64,000 nucleotides of DNA. It comes from Microbispora sp. H13382 (GTDB lineage Bacteria; Actinomycetota; Actinomycetes; Streptosporangiales; Streptosporangiaceae). The stretch covers positions 62,001 to 126,000 of the forward strand of contig NZ_JABBXA010000020.1 in assembly GCF_014161445.1 (NCBI RefSeq), written 5' to 3'. Made by a program: the position numbers and the translations under genes. The notes below the pieces were generated by a model that worked only from the letters and a program-made list of their open reading frames with translations, was not told the DNA's origin and did not search any database. This document shows, piece by piece, positions 54,601-61,622 of this stretch (its first letter is position 1; each line of letters opens with the position of its first letter).

Positions 54601-54713
54601 GACAGGACCGCGGGGAGCACCGTGACGAAGTCCCACTCCGCGGACGAACTACGCGACGGCGCCGTGATGGCCTGGATCCGGTACCACGGCCCGCTCAGGG
54701 GGAACGCGTGCAT
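51624..54713 (-). CDS. HerA/VirB4-like P-loop ATPase (DUF87)
   Basis: A 1029-residue ATPase. Walker A is VTGATGSGKSQTVRHLL with Lys369, followed by the HerA-type WLAIEPAKSEYAAMAG. Walker B is VIVIEEAHRLLRD near residue 606, with MLAEIRAYGEGIIVAEQIPT and VVHRLPAEDDRALVGAAMNL as sensor and arginine-finger regions, all typical of HerA-FtsK pumps. The N-terminal ~340 residues and C-terminal ~350 are not assigned; the latter contains a possible Cys cluster (PICGRRSAACGRECRTGKAC). No NurA nuclease is adjacent. It follows the membrane-anchored partner gene and is the energy source of the proposed five- or six-protein membrane system. Confidence 0.82.
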   Translation of the reverse strand: MHAFPLSGPWYRIQAITAPSRSSSAEWDFVTVLPAVLSAAQRNRPFVIGWLSRGSGAPLELITNAGPLTPPKPPRRAATAPEPPVTGPQPLLFPGGARGVEIGDEWLADLADLVWTPCPGRQAPPLYGRREPEPDETKRPTLFESTLVTLMSRPFAWVVVAEPTDLLDAEVAHLRTQLNVLRQYGDASERSRFDAERAERRMQELDAFREAGLWNVRVLAGAAGPDELRQIAPVLVGSVEMSHHPYRLRSAMSLPALTGDGTCESVYGFGEALTVDLQDSADGAAAPFAATAGALAALAGLPRREVPGVRVLDAGFFDVTSEAEVEGSAETVDLGAIVDGQDRAVGTFRVPLATLNRHAFVTGATGSGKSQTVRHLLEQLTKAGIPWLAIEPAKSEYAAMAGRVEHLAPLTVINPSAPDNVPISVNPLAPEPGYPVQAHIDMVRALFMAAFDAEEPFPQIMSLALQRVYEANGWDVVTGGGIPGAAVQPAVPTLEQLQQHALEVIQEIGYGNEVQADVEGFISLRLRSLRVGSAGRFFEGGHPADIGGLLQRNVVLAIEDVANDEDKAFLMGTLIIRIVEHLRMRARSEPRGEDGAGGLRHVIVIEEAHRLLRDRGSQRASTHAVELLAGMLAEIRAYGEGIIVAEQIPTKLVSDVVKNTALKVVHRLPAEDDRALVGAAMNLSEDQSRQVVSLQPGFAAVFADGMDRPLRVQVPLGEDRERETLGPVPPICGRRSAACGRECRTGKACTLVELREADLLAVAPEWAWLRIWTDTVVLAFVTNRSLPGVPRVLADIWAELPAKRRECLLATLVERSVSRRAWSLRTWFDPALLTEKAAEVAAGLLAAGQADGAEGDPPMRAGDRPGAAWVIPQVRWLHEVDRLFPFGHPAPNLRSPAPAMEYPLFGTDPAGRPYPHQGVNGAEPAEGGVAVGVRTELLGHRAKALRHHPLSMEVDRNRALAWRVILGDDEHEGIQRDVTTVAIGVEPRERVKYVAQTMSAGWLETVLSWPRRFVLPFDGDTPAELSFGA

Positions 54714-54839
54714 GAGACCCCTCGATTGACGACGAACAGGGGAGAGACTCCATCAAGGATCACGTGCGCACAGCCGTGTTGACGATGCCCTTACCGGCAA
54801 CGGACGGTGTCATGGCCGCATGCGACGTTTGGGGAGCGG

Positions 54840-54932
54840 TCATGGCCGCTTGCGCCAGTCGAGGCGGGGCGGCGGAGGGCCCACCGTGGGGAAGCGCAGC
54901 GGGGGCACGTCGGGCAGCGGACGCGGGCCTGC
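54840..54932. repeat. in-frame duplicate of the neighbouring gene's 3' end
   Basis: 54840-54883 matches 54933-54976 with one difference over 44 bp, and further homology follows. The copy lies in frame after the TGA at 54933-54935 and spells LPDVPP, then GPPPPRLDWRKRP and another stop at 54840. Read-through of the first stop would add this second tail. A third, shorter echo of catggccgc lies at 54820. Confidence 0.8.
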
Positions 54933-56861
54933 TCATGGCCGCTTGCGCCAGTCGAGGCGGGGCGGTGGAGGGCCCAGGTTGGGGGGAACGTCGGGCAGCG
55001 AGGGCTCCTCCGGCTCCGGCTCGGGCTCGGGCTCCGCAGGCGCCAGGGCCGCCCGCCGGATCTCCTCGAACTCCCCCAGCGTCGTCTTGGGAAAGGTGAG
55101 TATCGCCGGGTTCGCGTCCGCGAGGCGCACCTGGCGTCCTTCGGCCGTCGAGTAGGTGACGATCACGGAGGTCGTGGGAAGCTGCTGCAGCTGGTGCGGC
55201 TCGACCAGGAACTCCCGCGACCGCTGCAGGACCCCGTCCGCGACCGTGGGCGCGCGCCGCCCCCACTCGGTCGACTCGGTGATGTCCTCCCGCAGGTCGC
55301 CCTCGCCCTTCTCCTCCCCCTCCGTACGGCTCTCGCCGACGGTGGAGGTGTAGAAGCCGCTCGGGCCGTTGACCGTGGAGCTGAACGTCTCGGTGAGCTG
55401 GGCGAGCTCCAGGCGGTGCTCGGTGCCGACGTGCTCGCTCGCCACACGGGCGTCCTCGGCATTGCCCAGGCGCATGAACGCGACCGCCGCGTGCCCCCGG
55501 CCGAGCCGCTCCCGTACGGTCGGGGTGAGGCTGCGGTAGGTCAGCACGAGCCCGGTGCGCGAGGTCTCACAAGCGTCCATGAGCCGGTCGAGCACATCGC
55601 CGCGCAGCTTGTCCGCGCCCGCCACGATGATCGTGTGATACCAGGGCCGCTCGCTGGCCGGCGACTGGCGCAGGATGTGCGTGAGCGCGGTCGCGACGTA
55701 CGTCCCGAGCACCCGGTTGCCGAAGACCCCCGCCTGCCGGTCCATGCTGACGACCCGCAGCCGCGCGGGCGGCAGCCGTACGGCCTCCGAGCCCAGCGTC
55801 TCCAGCTTGCGCAGCTGGGATTCCAGCGCCCAGGCCCGCTCGATGACCACCCGGTCGGCCACGCCCCGGCCGAACAGCGTGCCGATGCGTTCGAGCTGCG
55901 TCGCCGTGAGCAGGCCGCACTTCATGTCGTCGCGCGGGTCGCCCACCTGCGCGAGGGCCCGCAGGGCGGCGGTGACCTGGCTGATCGTGGCGTTCTCGCC
56001 CAGGACCTCCAGCACGCGCTCCAGGATCGCGTTGTCGAAGCCGATGTCCCTGCTGGTCTCCTCGCTGACGCTCACCACGTGGGCGAGCACGTCGGCGAAC
56101 GCCTCCGGCTTGAGCGTCGAGCCCAGGTCGAGCCGGGGCAGGTCCACCGGGAGCACCCAGACGAGCGGGTCGTCCCCGCCCCGGCGCGCCAGCTCGATGA
56201 GGTCCTTGGCGATCGCGCCCTCCGACAGGTCGAGCACGGTCAGGTGCCCGCCGCTGTAGAGGCGCGTCGCGCCGATCAGCGTCACCAGCGCCGACCAGCC
56301 GGTCAGCGTGCCCCCGGCCACGTCGACGCGGTCGATCTCGTCGGGCACCGCCACGGCGTACCAGTTGATCTGCTGGTCGAAGCGGCTCTTCTTCTCGGCC
56401 CAGTCGCGGTATTTCGCGGCGTGTTCCTCCTGCGCGGTGACGATCTCCCGCTGACGGCGCTCCTGCTCCCGCAGCGCCTTACGGCGGCGCTCGTCGAGCC
56501 GCTCGTTGACCGTACGGTCGCCCTGCCGGATGGCGTAGGTGCAGATGGCGGCCACGCCGCCCGCGGCGACCAGGCCGAGCATCACGAACGACCAGGTGAG
56601 CAGCCCGGTCACGCCGAGGATCAGGATCCCCGCGGCCACCACGGCCATGAACGTACGGAAGATCTTGACCGGGCGGTTGAGCAGGTCCTTCTGCAGCCGC
56701 TCCCGGTGGACCCATTCGGTGTCCACCGGAGGCTCGGTGACGTCCTCCCTGGCCGGTCGCTTCGGCGGCGGCCCGGGATCCGGGTACAGCAGTGCGTACT
56801 GCCAGCCCAGGTAGATCCGGTCCGCCTGCAACTGGGCATGCTCGGGGTGCGGGTCGCCCAC
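54933..56861 (-). CDS. membrane-anchored TraG/VirD4-like protein lacking a P-loop
   Basis: A 642-residue protein. Two adjacent membrane helices lie at about residues 65-111 (FMAVVAAGILILGVTGLL; VMLGLVAAGGVAAICTYAI), then a charged coiled coil (ERLDERRRKALREQERRQRE). The large C-terminal domain resembles coupling-protein ATPases in its later motifs: IIVAGADKLRGDVLDRLMDA, GLVLTYRSLTPTVRE and FMRLGNAEDARVASEHVGTE. Where Walker A would be, it reads LIGATRLYSGGHLTVLDLSE, with no GKS/T, so it is a likely pseudo-ATPase. The tail is acidic and Pro-rich (EPEPEPEE). The GTG at 56861 follows GGAGGG. It precedes the HerA-like gene on the same strand and is divergent from the DUF4352-like operon. Confidence 0.68.
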   Translation of the reverse strand: MGDPHPEHAQLQADRIYLGWQYALLYPDPGPPPKRPAREDVTEPPVDTEWVHRERLQKDLLNRPVKIFRTFMAVVAAGILILGVTGLLTWSFVMLGLVAAGGVAAICTYAIRQGDRTVNERLDERRRKALREQERRQREIVTAQEEHAAKYRDWAEKKSRFDQQINWYAVAVPDEIDRVDVAGGTLTGWSALVTLIGATRLYSGGHLTVLDLSEGAIAKDLIELARRGGDDPLVWVLPVDLPRLDLGSTLKPEAFADVLAHVVSVSEETSRDIGFDNAILERVLEVLGENATISQVTAALRALAQVGDPRDDMKCGLLTATQLERIGTLFGRGVADRVVIERAWALESQLRKLETLGSEAVRLPPARLRVVSMDRQAGVFGNRVLGTYVATALTHILRQSPASERPWYHTIIVAGADKLRGDVLDRLMDACETSRTGLVLTYRSLTPTVRERLGRGHAAVAFMRLGNAEDARVASEHVGTEHRLELAQLTETFSSTVNGPSGFYTSTVGESRTEGEEKGEGDLREDITESTEWGRRAPTVADGVLQRSREFLVEPHQLQQLPTTSVIVTYSTAEGRQVRLADANPAILTFPKTTLGEFEEIRRAALAPAEPEPEPEPEEPSLPDVPPNLGPPPPRLDWRKRP

Positions 56862-56970
56862 GGGCCCTCCATGTCCGCCTCCGTCACAGCGTAGGAGCTG
56901 GAAGCCCTGTCAGGGCGGGCTTCTCGCCATTCGGACGTATTTCCGCCCGGGGACCGAACCAATGCGACCA

Positions 56971-56981
56971 ATGGGGCAAGT
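56971..56981 (+). promoter_or_regulatory. shared motif upstream of the DUF4352-like operon
   Basis: The sequence atggggcaagt ends 24 bp before the start of the first DUF4352-like gene. The identical 11-mer in the same orientation ends 26 bp before the polytopic membrane gene (60544-60554, minus strand). Around this copy cgacca and tggtcg form an inverted repeat. A common promoter or operator element is likely. Confidence 0.5.
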
Positions 56982-57005
56982 GTGGTCGTACTACGATCGA
57001 CTGCC

Positions 57006-57665
57006 ATGACGTCATCCCCCAATGGCGCCCGCCGACGACGCCCGGTCCTCGTCCCGGTCGCCTCCGCGCTGGCCGTGGTGGGCATCGGCGTCACCGCCGC
57101 GTTCGGCGGCTTCGCAGAGGCCCCGGAGAAGCCCCCGGCCACGGTCTCGCCCGGGGACACCATCGACCAGGGGCAGTTCCACACCCAGTTCATCAAGGCG
57201 ATCGACACCACCGAGAAGGGCGACTTCGGCACCACGAAGCGCTATCTGGAGCTCGTCCTCAAGGTCGCCAACATGGGCAAGGAGACCACATCGGTCGGCG
57301 TCATGCCGGAGCCGGGAAAGGGCTTCTCCCAAAGCACGACCTTTGCCAGCTCCCTGCTGCGGACCCGCCCGGAGATCAAGACCAAGTACGGCCCTCAGGT
57401 CTCCGTGCTCAGCCTCGGCGTCGAGAGCCACCAACTGCATCCCGGCATCACCACCACGGTCGTGGTGAAGTACGACCTCGAGCCCACCGCGACCGTGCCC
57501 CCCGAGATCAGCCTCGACGTGGGCTCGTTCGAGTACGACAAGATCGGCCTGCGCGACCAGACGCATTACTGGCTGCTCAAGGGTGAGCGCAAGGACGGCG
57601 AGGGGCCGTTCGAGCCCGAGGTGACCGCCCGGATCACCCTTCCCGTGCGGAAGGAGAGCGCCTGA
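57006..57665 (+). CDS. membrane-anchored DUF4352-like protein 1
   Basis: A 219-residue protein with a basic N-terminus (GARRRRP), one hydrophobic helix (VLVPVASALAVVGIGVTAAF), and an exterior immunoglobulin-like domain of DUF4352 type (FHTQFIKAIDTTEKG, YLELVLKVANMGKETTSVG). It is first of three overlapping genes (next start at TGATG). No catalytic motif is visible; it is probably a binding or structural part of a membrane complex. Confidence 0.7.
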   Translation: MTSSPNGARRRRPVLVPVASALAVVGIGVTAAFGGFAEAPEKPPATVSPGDTIDQGQFHTQFIKAIDTTEKGDFGTTKRYLELVLKVANMGKETTSVGVMPEPGKGFSQSTTFASSLLRTRPEIKTKYGPQVSVLSLGVESHQLHPGITTTVVVKYDLEPTATVPPEISLDVGSFEYDKIGLRDQTHYWLLKGERKDGEGPFEPEVTARITLPVRKESA

Positions 57666-58342
57666 TGGCGGTCAGTCATGCGGAGCGCCGCACCACCCGT
57701 CGTGCCGCGGCCCGCAAGCCACCCCGGCGTGGGCTTATGCGGCGTGCGGCCGCCGCAGTCGCCGGGATCGTGCTCGCGGCGGCAGCGGTCTACGCACAGC
57801 AGAACCTCTCGATGTCCTTCGAGCAGCGCACCTCCTACCTGACCTACAAGGGCCGGATCGGCGAGACGGTGGAGACCAAGCGTTTCACCGTCAAGGTCCT
57901 GTCGGTCACGGCCGCCCATGCCGTGGACACCACGGACTACTCCAACAAGGTGACCAAGGTGGCCACGGGCAACCTGTTCCTCCTGGTCGACGTCTCGGCG
58001 ACGAGCACGCGCGAGCCCATGCGGCTGAGCGAGCTCAGCCCTCCCTTGCTCCTGACGGCCGACGGCCGGCGCTATCAGCCGACGGACAAGGTCAACGCCG
58101 CGCTGACACTGTTCAACAAGTACATCCAGCCGGGGTTCTGGTCCAGCGGGCTACTCGTCTTCGAGGTGCCGAAGGACGCGGTGCCGGGCGCCGGCCTCGT
58201 CTTCATCCCTCCGAACACCCCGTTGGTTCCCGACGTCTACGCGCCCGAGGCACAGATCGACCTGGGCCTGTCCGGCGCGGCCGCCGACCGGCTGATCTCG
58301 CAGGCGGAGGACTACCACTCACTCGTGAGCGTGAGCCGATGA
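57665..58342 (+). CDS. membrane-anchored DUF4352-like protein 2
   Basis: A 225-residue relative of its neighbour: basic N-terminus (RRTTRRAAARKPPRRG), one helix (AAAAVAGIVLAAAAVYA), and an exterior beta domain (ETKRFTVKVLSVTAAHAV, NLFLLVDVSATSTREPMRL, LLTADGRRYQPTDK). It overlaps the first gene by one base and the third by four, so stoichiometric expression is expected. Function is unknown. Confidence 0.7.
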   Translation: MAVSHAERRTTRRAAARKPPRRGLMRRAAAAVAGIVLAAAAVYAQQNLSMSFEQRTSYLTYKGRIGETVETKRFTVKVLSVTAAHAVDTTDYSNKVTKVATGNLFLLVDVSATSTREPMRLSELSPPLLLTADGRRYQPTDKVNAALTLFNKYIQPGFWSSGLLVFEVPKDAVPGAGLVFIPPNTPLVPDVYAPEAQIDLGLSGAAADRLISQAEDYHSLVSVSR

Positions 58343-59250
58343 CCGAGACGCCCATGGACGGAACGCCGCCGAGGAACGGCCCCGACGCCCGCGACTGGTT
58401 CGCCCCACCGGCCGAGCAACCGCCCGACTTCACGGACATCACCTACAACGGGCCGATTCCCCGGCCCAGGCCGACGGCGCCGCCGTCGGTGCCCATCCCC
58501 GGCACGCTGAAACCGCCGACGGACCTGCGCGTATGGCCGCCTCTGGAGCCCGAAGGGGAGGACAGGTCCACGCAGCCCTTCCCGGCGCTGCGGACGAACC
58601 GGCAGCCGCCTCCCGCGGCGCTCGCGCCCACTCCCCCGCCCGCCGAGTCGCCCGCGGAGCCGGCCGCTGCGGCGCCCCCGGCGCCCGCCCGGCGTACGGG
58701 CCTGCTGGTGGGCGGAACCGTGCTGTCCATCGTGCTCGCGGTCGGCGCCCCCACGCTGTTCGGCTACCAGGCCTACAAGTACGGCCGCCCCGACGACACC
58801 GTCCATGTCGTGCAGCCCGGCCACGCGGGAGTATGGCAGCACGTGTCGTGGCGGGTCACCGTGGAGAAGATCAAGGACCCCACCGGCAAGCCGGAGCGGT
58901 CCGACCGCCAGTGGCTCAAGGTCGTGGCGACCAGGACCGCGCTCGACGCCGAGGGCGCCATTCGTCACGGGGCTCCGGCGGAGGTCAAGTTCACCGACAG
59001 AGCCGGGCGCACCTGGCAGGTCGAGAAGGTGAACGACGAGACGCCCCCCGATGTGAAGGAGAACAAGATCGGCACGCCGTATCGGTTGGAGATGATGGGG
59101 GTGGTTCCGCCCTCCGTGGCCGACGAGGTCGAGGTCACCCTCCGTCCGAGCGGCTACCGGGACGTGCCCGAGCAGTCGGCCGAGGATTTCATGAAGGACG
59201 TCTTCACCCCGACGGAACGGGACGATCACGTTCTCCGGTTCCGCCGGTGA
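58339..59250 (+). CDS. membrane-anchored DUF4352-like protein 3 with Pro-rich cytoplasmic arm
   Basis: A 303-residue protein. The first ~115 residues are Pro-rich and presumably cytoplasmic (PPPAALAPTPPPAESPAEPA). One helix follows (LLVGGTVLSIVLAVGAPTLF), then an exterior domain of the same general type (VSWRVTVEKIKDPTGKPERS, WLKVVATRTALDAEG). The arm could contact the ATPases. Its last 47 bp overlap the end of the convergent membrane protein gene. Confidence 0.7.
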   Translation: MTETPMDGTPPRNGPDARDWFAPPAEQPPDFTDITYNGPIPRPRPTAPPSVPIPGTLKPPTDLRVWPPLEPEGEDRSTQPFPALRTNRQPPPAALAPTPPPAESPAEPAAAAPPAPARRTGLLVGGTVLSIVLAVGAPTLFGYQAYKYGRPDDTVHVVQPGHAGVWQHVSWRVTVEKIKDPTGKPERSDRQWLKVVATRTALDAEGAIRHGAPAEVKFTDRAGRTWQVEKVNDETPPDVKENKIGTPYRLEMMGVVPPSVADEVEVTLRPSGYRDVPEQSAEDFMKDVFTPTERDDHVLRFRR

Positions 59251-60517
59251 GCCTGCGGCGGGTCGCGGCGAGATCGAAGGTGGCGGCGATCAGGCACATC
59301 GTGACGAGGGTCACGATCAGGTCCGCCACATAGACGACCGGTTCACCGGTCGCGAACCACAGGTAGGGCTCCTCGCTCGCGGTGAGGTAGCGGCCCGCCC
59401 TGATGAGATAGTCGCCGCCGATGTGCAATCCGACATAACAGAGGGCGAACAGCCCGAACAGCGGGGCGCCCCCACGCACTGTCAGGCGCAGGGAGTTGAG
59501 CAGCGGGATCCAGCGGGCGGTCCAGCCGGCGCTCAGCTTGGCGAGCGCGAGGCGCGTCCAGTTGTGGGTGCGCCCCAGGTGGACCGCCGCCTGTTCCAGG
59601 CGGGTTCCCCTGATCGTGGTCCGGGTGTCCTCCGCGTAGGCGCCGTAGACGAGGATGCCGACGGTCAGCCACGCGAGCGGGATGGCGAGGGCGTCGATCA
59701 CGTGCGGCCAGACGTCACTCAGCCACTCCGAGACCTGTTTCCACCCCGGCACGCCCTCCTCGGCCTTGGCCGCGAAGTCGTGCCAGGCGGCGACGACGGA
59801 CCGCTGGCCGATCCAGTCGGAGCGTGCCCCCACGGCGGCGGCGATCGCGTTGAGCCCGTAGAACGCGAACGCGAGCTCCCCGAACGTGGCGAGCACGCCG
59901 GAGAAGCGGCCCTCCTTCGCCTCGTGGCGGCGGCCGAAGTACCACTTCACCAGGTAGGCGGCCGCCATCGCCACCAGGGAGACCTTCGGGTCGAGGTTGA
60001 GCAGCCCGCGCGCGACCCCGCTGTCGTCGCCGCTGCCGGCGTCCAGCACGAACCGGTCCGGCTGCCGCATGATGTCGATGCCGGCGAAATCCCGGGCGTC
60101 GTCAGCGACGAATCCCCAGGTCGTGTAGATGCCTGCGAAGACGAGCGCGGTCCGGTTGAGGGCGTTCGGCAGGCTCTCCTTGGCCTCACCGGCCGCGCGT
60201 CTGGCCTGGGTCTCCAGCAGCGCCTCGCGAATGACGTACAGCATGCCCACGGTCGTCGCGAGCGACGTCATCACGACCAGTGTGAAGAGGAACATCACCA
60301 CCACAAGGCGGGCCTGGTACCACGAGCCGTGCGAGATGGTCGCGGCCATCAGGAGCAGCGCCCAGCGCACCAGCCGTCCGGCCGAGAAGCAGAGGATCAG
60401 CGGGAGGGCGCACTTCGCGAGGATCCGCAGGGCGTTCAACGGCAGCGCGTACGGCGACAGCATCCAGGCGAACCTGCGGGGGGCGGGCAGTGCGGACGTT
60501 CCGGACACCTGCCGCAT
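59204..60517 (-). CDS. polytopic membrane protein of the proposed system
   Basis: A 437-residue integral membrane protein with about seven or eight helices (examples: ALLLMAATISHGSWYQA, VVMFLFTLVVMTSLATTVG, VIDALAIPLAWLTVGILVY, LFGLFALCYVGLHIGGDYL). I recognise no family. It is convergent with the DUF4352-like operon, overlapping its last gene by 47 bp, and shares an 11-bp upstream motif with it, so it probably belongs to the same system. Confidence 0.65.
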   Translation of the reverse strand: MRQVSGTSALPAPRRFAWMLSPYALPLNALRILAKCALPLILCFSAGRLVRWALLLMAATISHGSWYQARLVVVMFLFTLVVMTSLATTVGMLYVIREALLETQARRAAGEAKESLPNALNRTALVFAGIYTTWGFVADDARDFAGIDIMRQPDRFVLDAGSGDDSGVARGLLNLDPKVSLVAMAAAYLVKWYFGRRHEAKEGRFSGVLATFGELAFAFYGLNAIAAAVGARSDWIGQRSVVAAWHDFAAKAEEGVPGWKQVSEWLSDVWPHVIDALAIPLAWLTVGILVYGAYAEDTRTTIRGTRLEQAAVHLGRTHNWTRLALAKLSAGWTARWIPLLNSLRLTVRGGAPLFGLFALCYVGLHIGGDYLIRAGRYLTASEEPYLWFATGEPVVYVADLIVTLVTMCLIAATFDLAATRRRLTGGTGERDRPVPSG

Positions 60518-60815
60518 GGTATCGGCAAGCCCTCGACACTGCGACTTGCCCCATCAGCAGGAACGGCCATTACAGGACGACATCAGACGATGCCGGTTAC
60601 CGCGAATCGGACCCGGCACGAACCGCCGACGGTGACTTGACCGCTTTTCGACAGGGGAGACCCCGCCCGGGCGGCCAGGCGCTCCACGATGGTTCATATT
60701 CGGGTCCGATTCATTTCGACGCAGAAATCAAGGATCGGGAATTCTCCGCGAACACTTGTATCCGCATATCCGGACGGTGTTGTTTATCTGCGACGCCGGC
60801 GGTGCGAGGGCTACC
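60518..60815. other. intergenic, promoter of the polytopic membrane gene
   Basis: About 300 bp. It contains the atggggcaagt motif (60544-60554, minus strand). The stretch around 60690-60780 is less GC-rich. No gene is supported. Confidence 0.45.
60544..60554 (-). promoter_or_regulatory. shared motif upstream of the polytopic membrane gene
   Basis: The reverse complement of atggggcaagt, 26 bp before the ATG at 60517; see the matching copy at 56971-56981. Confidence 0.5.
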
Positions 60816-61151
60816 TCAGCCGCCCCACAGGGCGTTGTTGGCCCTGTCGACGCGCCCGTACCTGAGGTACGCGTCGCATCCCCGGTTGAGAGCGGCTCGC
60901 AGTTCCCGATCCGGCCAGCCGGCGATGATGCTGGCCTGGCCGCCCCATGACCTCAGCGAGTAGCGGATGTCCTGGAGATCGCTCGCCGTCAGCCGTGAAC
61001 TGCAGACCCATTGCCAGAACTGGTGATTCAACTGGATTTCGGCAGTCGTAGCAGCCGTAGCGGCACTGGCGGCAGTGGCGGTCTCGACAACCGGAACCGC
61101 GATTAGGGTTGCCCCTAATATCGCCAGCACCCCCTTTCTCAACATACTCAC
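60816..61151 (-). CDS. small secreted protein
   Basis: A 111-residue protein with a signal peptide (residues 1 to about 28, ending near TATAASA) and a low-complexity Ala/Thr stretch. A mature domain of about 75 residues follows, with two Cys (FWQWVCSSRLTASDL and LNRGCDAYLRYGR) and Trp-rich ends (NNALWGG). It has the look of a compact disulfide-bonded extracellular protein; no family recognised. The GTG at 61151 or ATG at 61145 both follow the purine-rich AGAAGGGGGAAG site. Confidence 0.6.
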   Translation of the reverse strand: MSMLRKGVLAILGATLIAVPVVETATAASAATAATTAEIQLNHQFWQWVCSSRLTASDLQDIRYSLRSWGGQASIIAGWPDRELRAALNRGCDAYLRYGRVDRANNALWGG

Positions 61152-61272
61152 TCACTTCCCCCTTCTCAGTGAGAACATAACCCTAATGCTGCCTTATGGG
61201 AGAAATGAGCGCAACCATGAAATTGCGTGCGTCTATAGAAAATATAGACGCGCACGTTTCCACCAATAGAGC

Positions 61273-61308
61273 GAAGGCCGGTGCGTTCGCGGGAACGCAC
61301 CGGCCTTC
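61273..61308 (-). terminator. terminator of the sulfur operon
   Basis: A perfect 16-bp stem (gaaggccggtgcgttc with its complement) and loop gcgg, 14 bp after the DUF1416 stop. Confidence 0.85.
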
Positions 61309-61322
61309 TGTGAAGCGGTGGA

Positions 61323-61622
61323 TCAGACGGCGACCGAGAGCTGGACGACCTCGCCGAGCTTGGCCTCGACGGGGACGTCCTTGGTGACACCGCCGCCGGC
61401 GATGATGCGGACGGTCCACTGACCGGGAGCGGCGAAGAAGCGGAAGATGCCCTCGTCGGAGACGACGACCTCGCCGGTGAACTCGCCGCTGTGGTCCAGC
61501 AGGCGGGCGTACGCCGTGCCGGCGCCGGACACGACGCCCTGGATCACGGCCTGGTTGGCCAGGTCGATGCCGGCCGGCAGCGCGACGGTCTGCTCAGGAG
61601 CAGCGCAACCCTGGGTTGTCAT
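61323..61622 (-). CDS. DUF1416 family protein
   Basis: A 99-residue carboxypeptidase-regulatory-like beta-sandwich protein (IQGVVSGAGTAYARLLDHSG, SDEGIFRFFAAPGQWTVRII). It is the last gene of the sulfur unit, starting one base within the sseA stop. This DUF1416-SseA pairing is constant in actinomycetes; the role is unknown, possibly linked to the sulfurtransferase. Confidence 0.88.
   Translation of the reverse strand: MTTQGCAAPEQTVALPAGIDLANQAVIQGVVSGAGTAYARLLDHSGEFTGEVVVSDEGIFRFFAAPGQWTVRIIAGGGVTKDVPVEAKLGEVVQLSVAV

Noticed and set aside
51624-54713. HerA-NurA defence or repair pair (HerA with SIR2 or DUF4297 partner)
   Set aside because: No NurA, SIR2 or DUF4297 domain is encoded next to the ATPase; the partners are membrane proteins.
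51606-54782. A 1058-codon open frame on the plus strand opposite the HerA-like ATPase
   Set aside because: It is a GC-skew shadow: Arg/Gly/Leu-rich, no recognisable domain, while the opposite strand carries Walker motifs.
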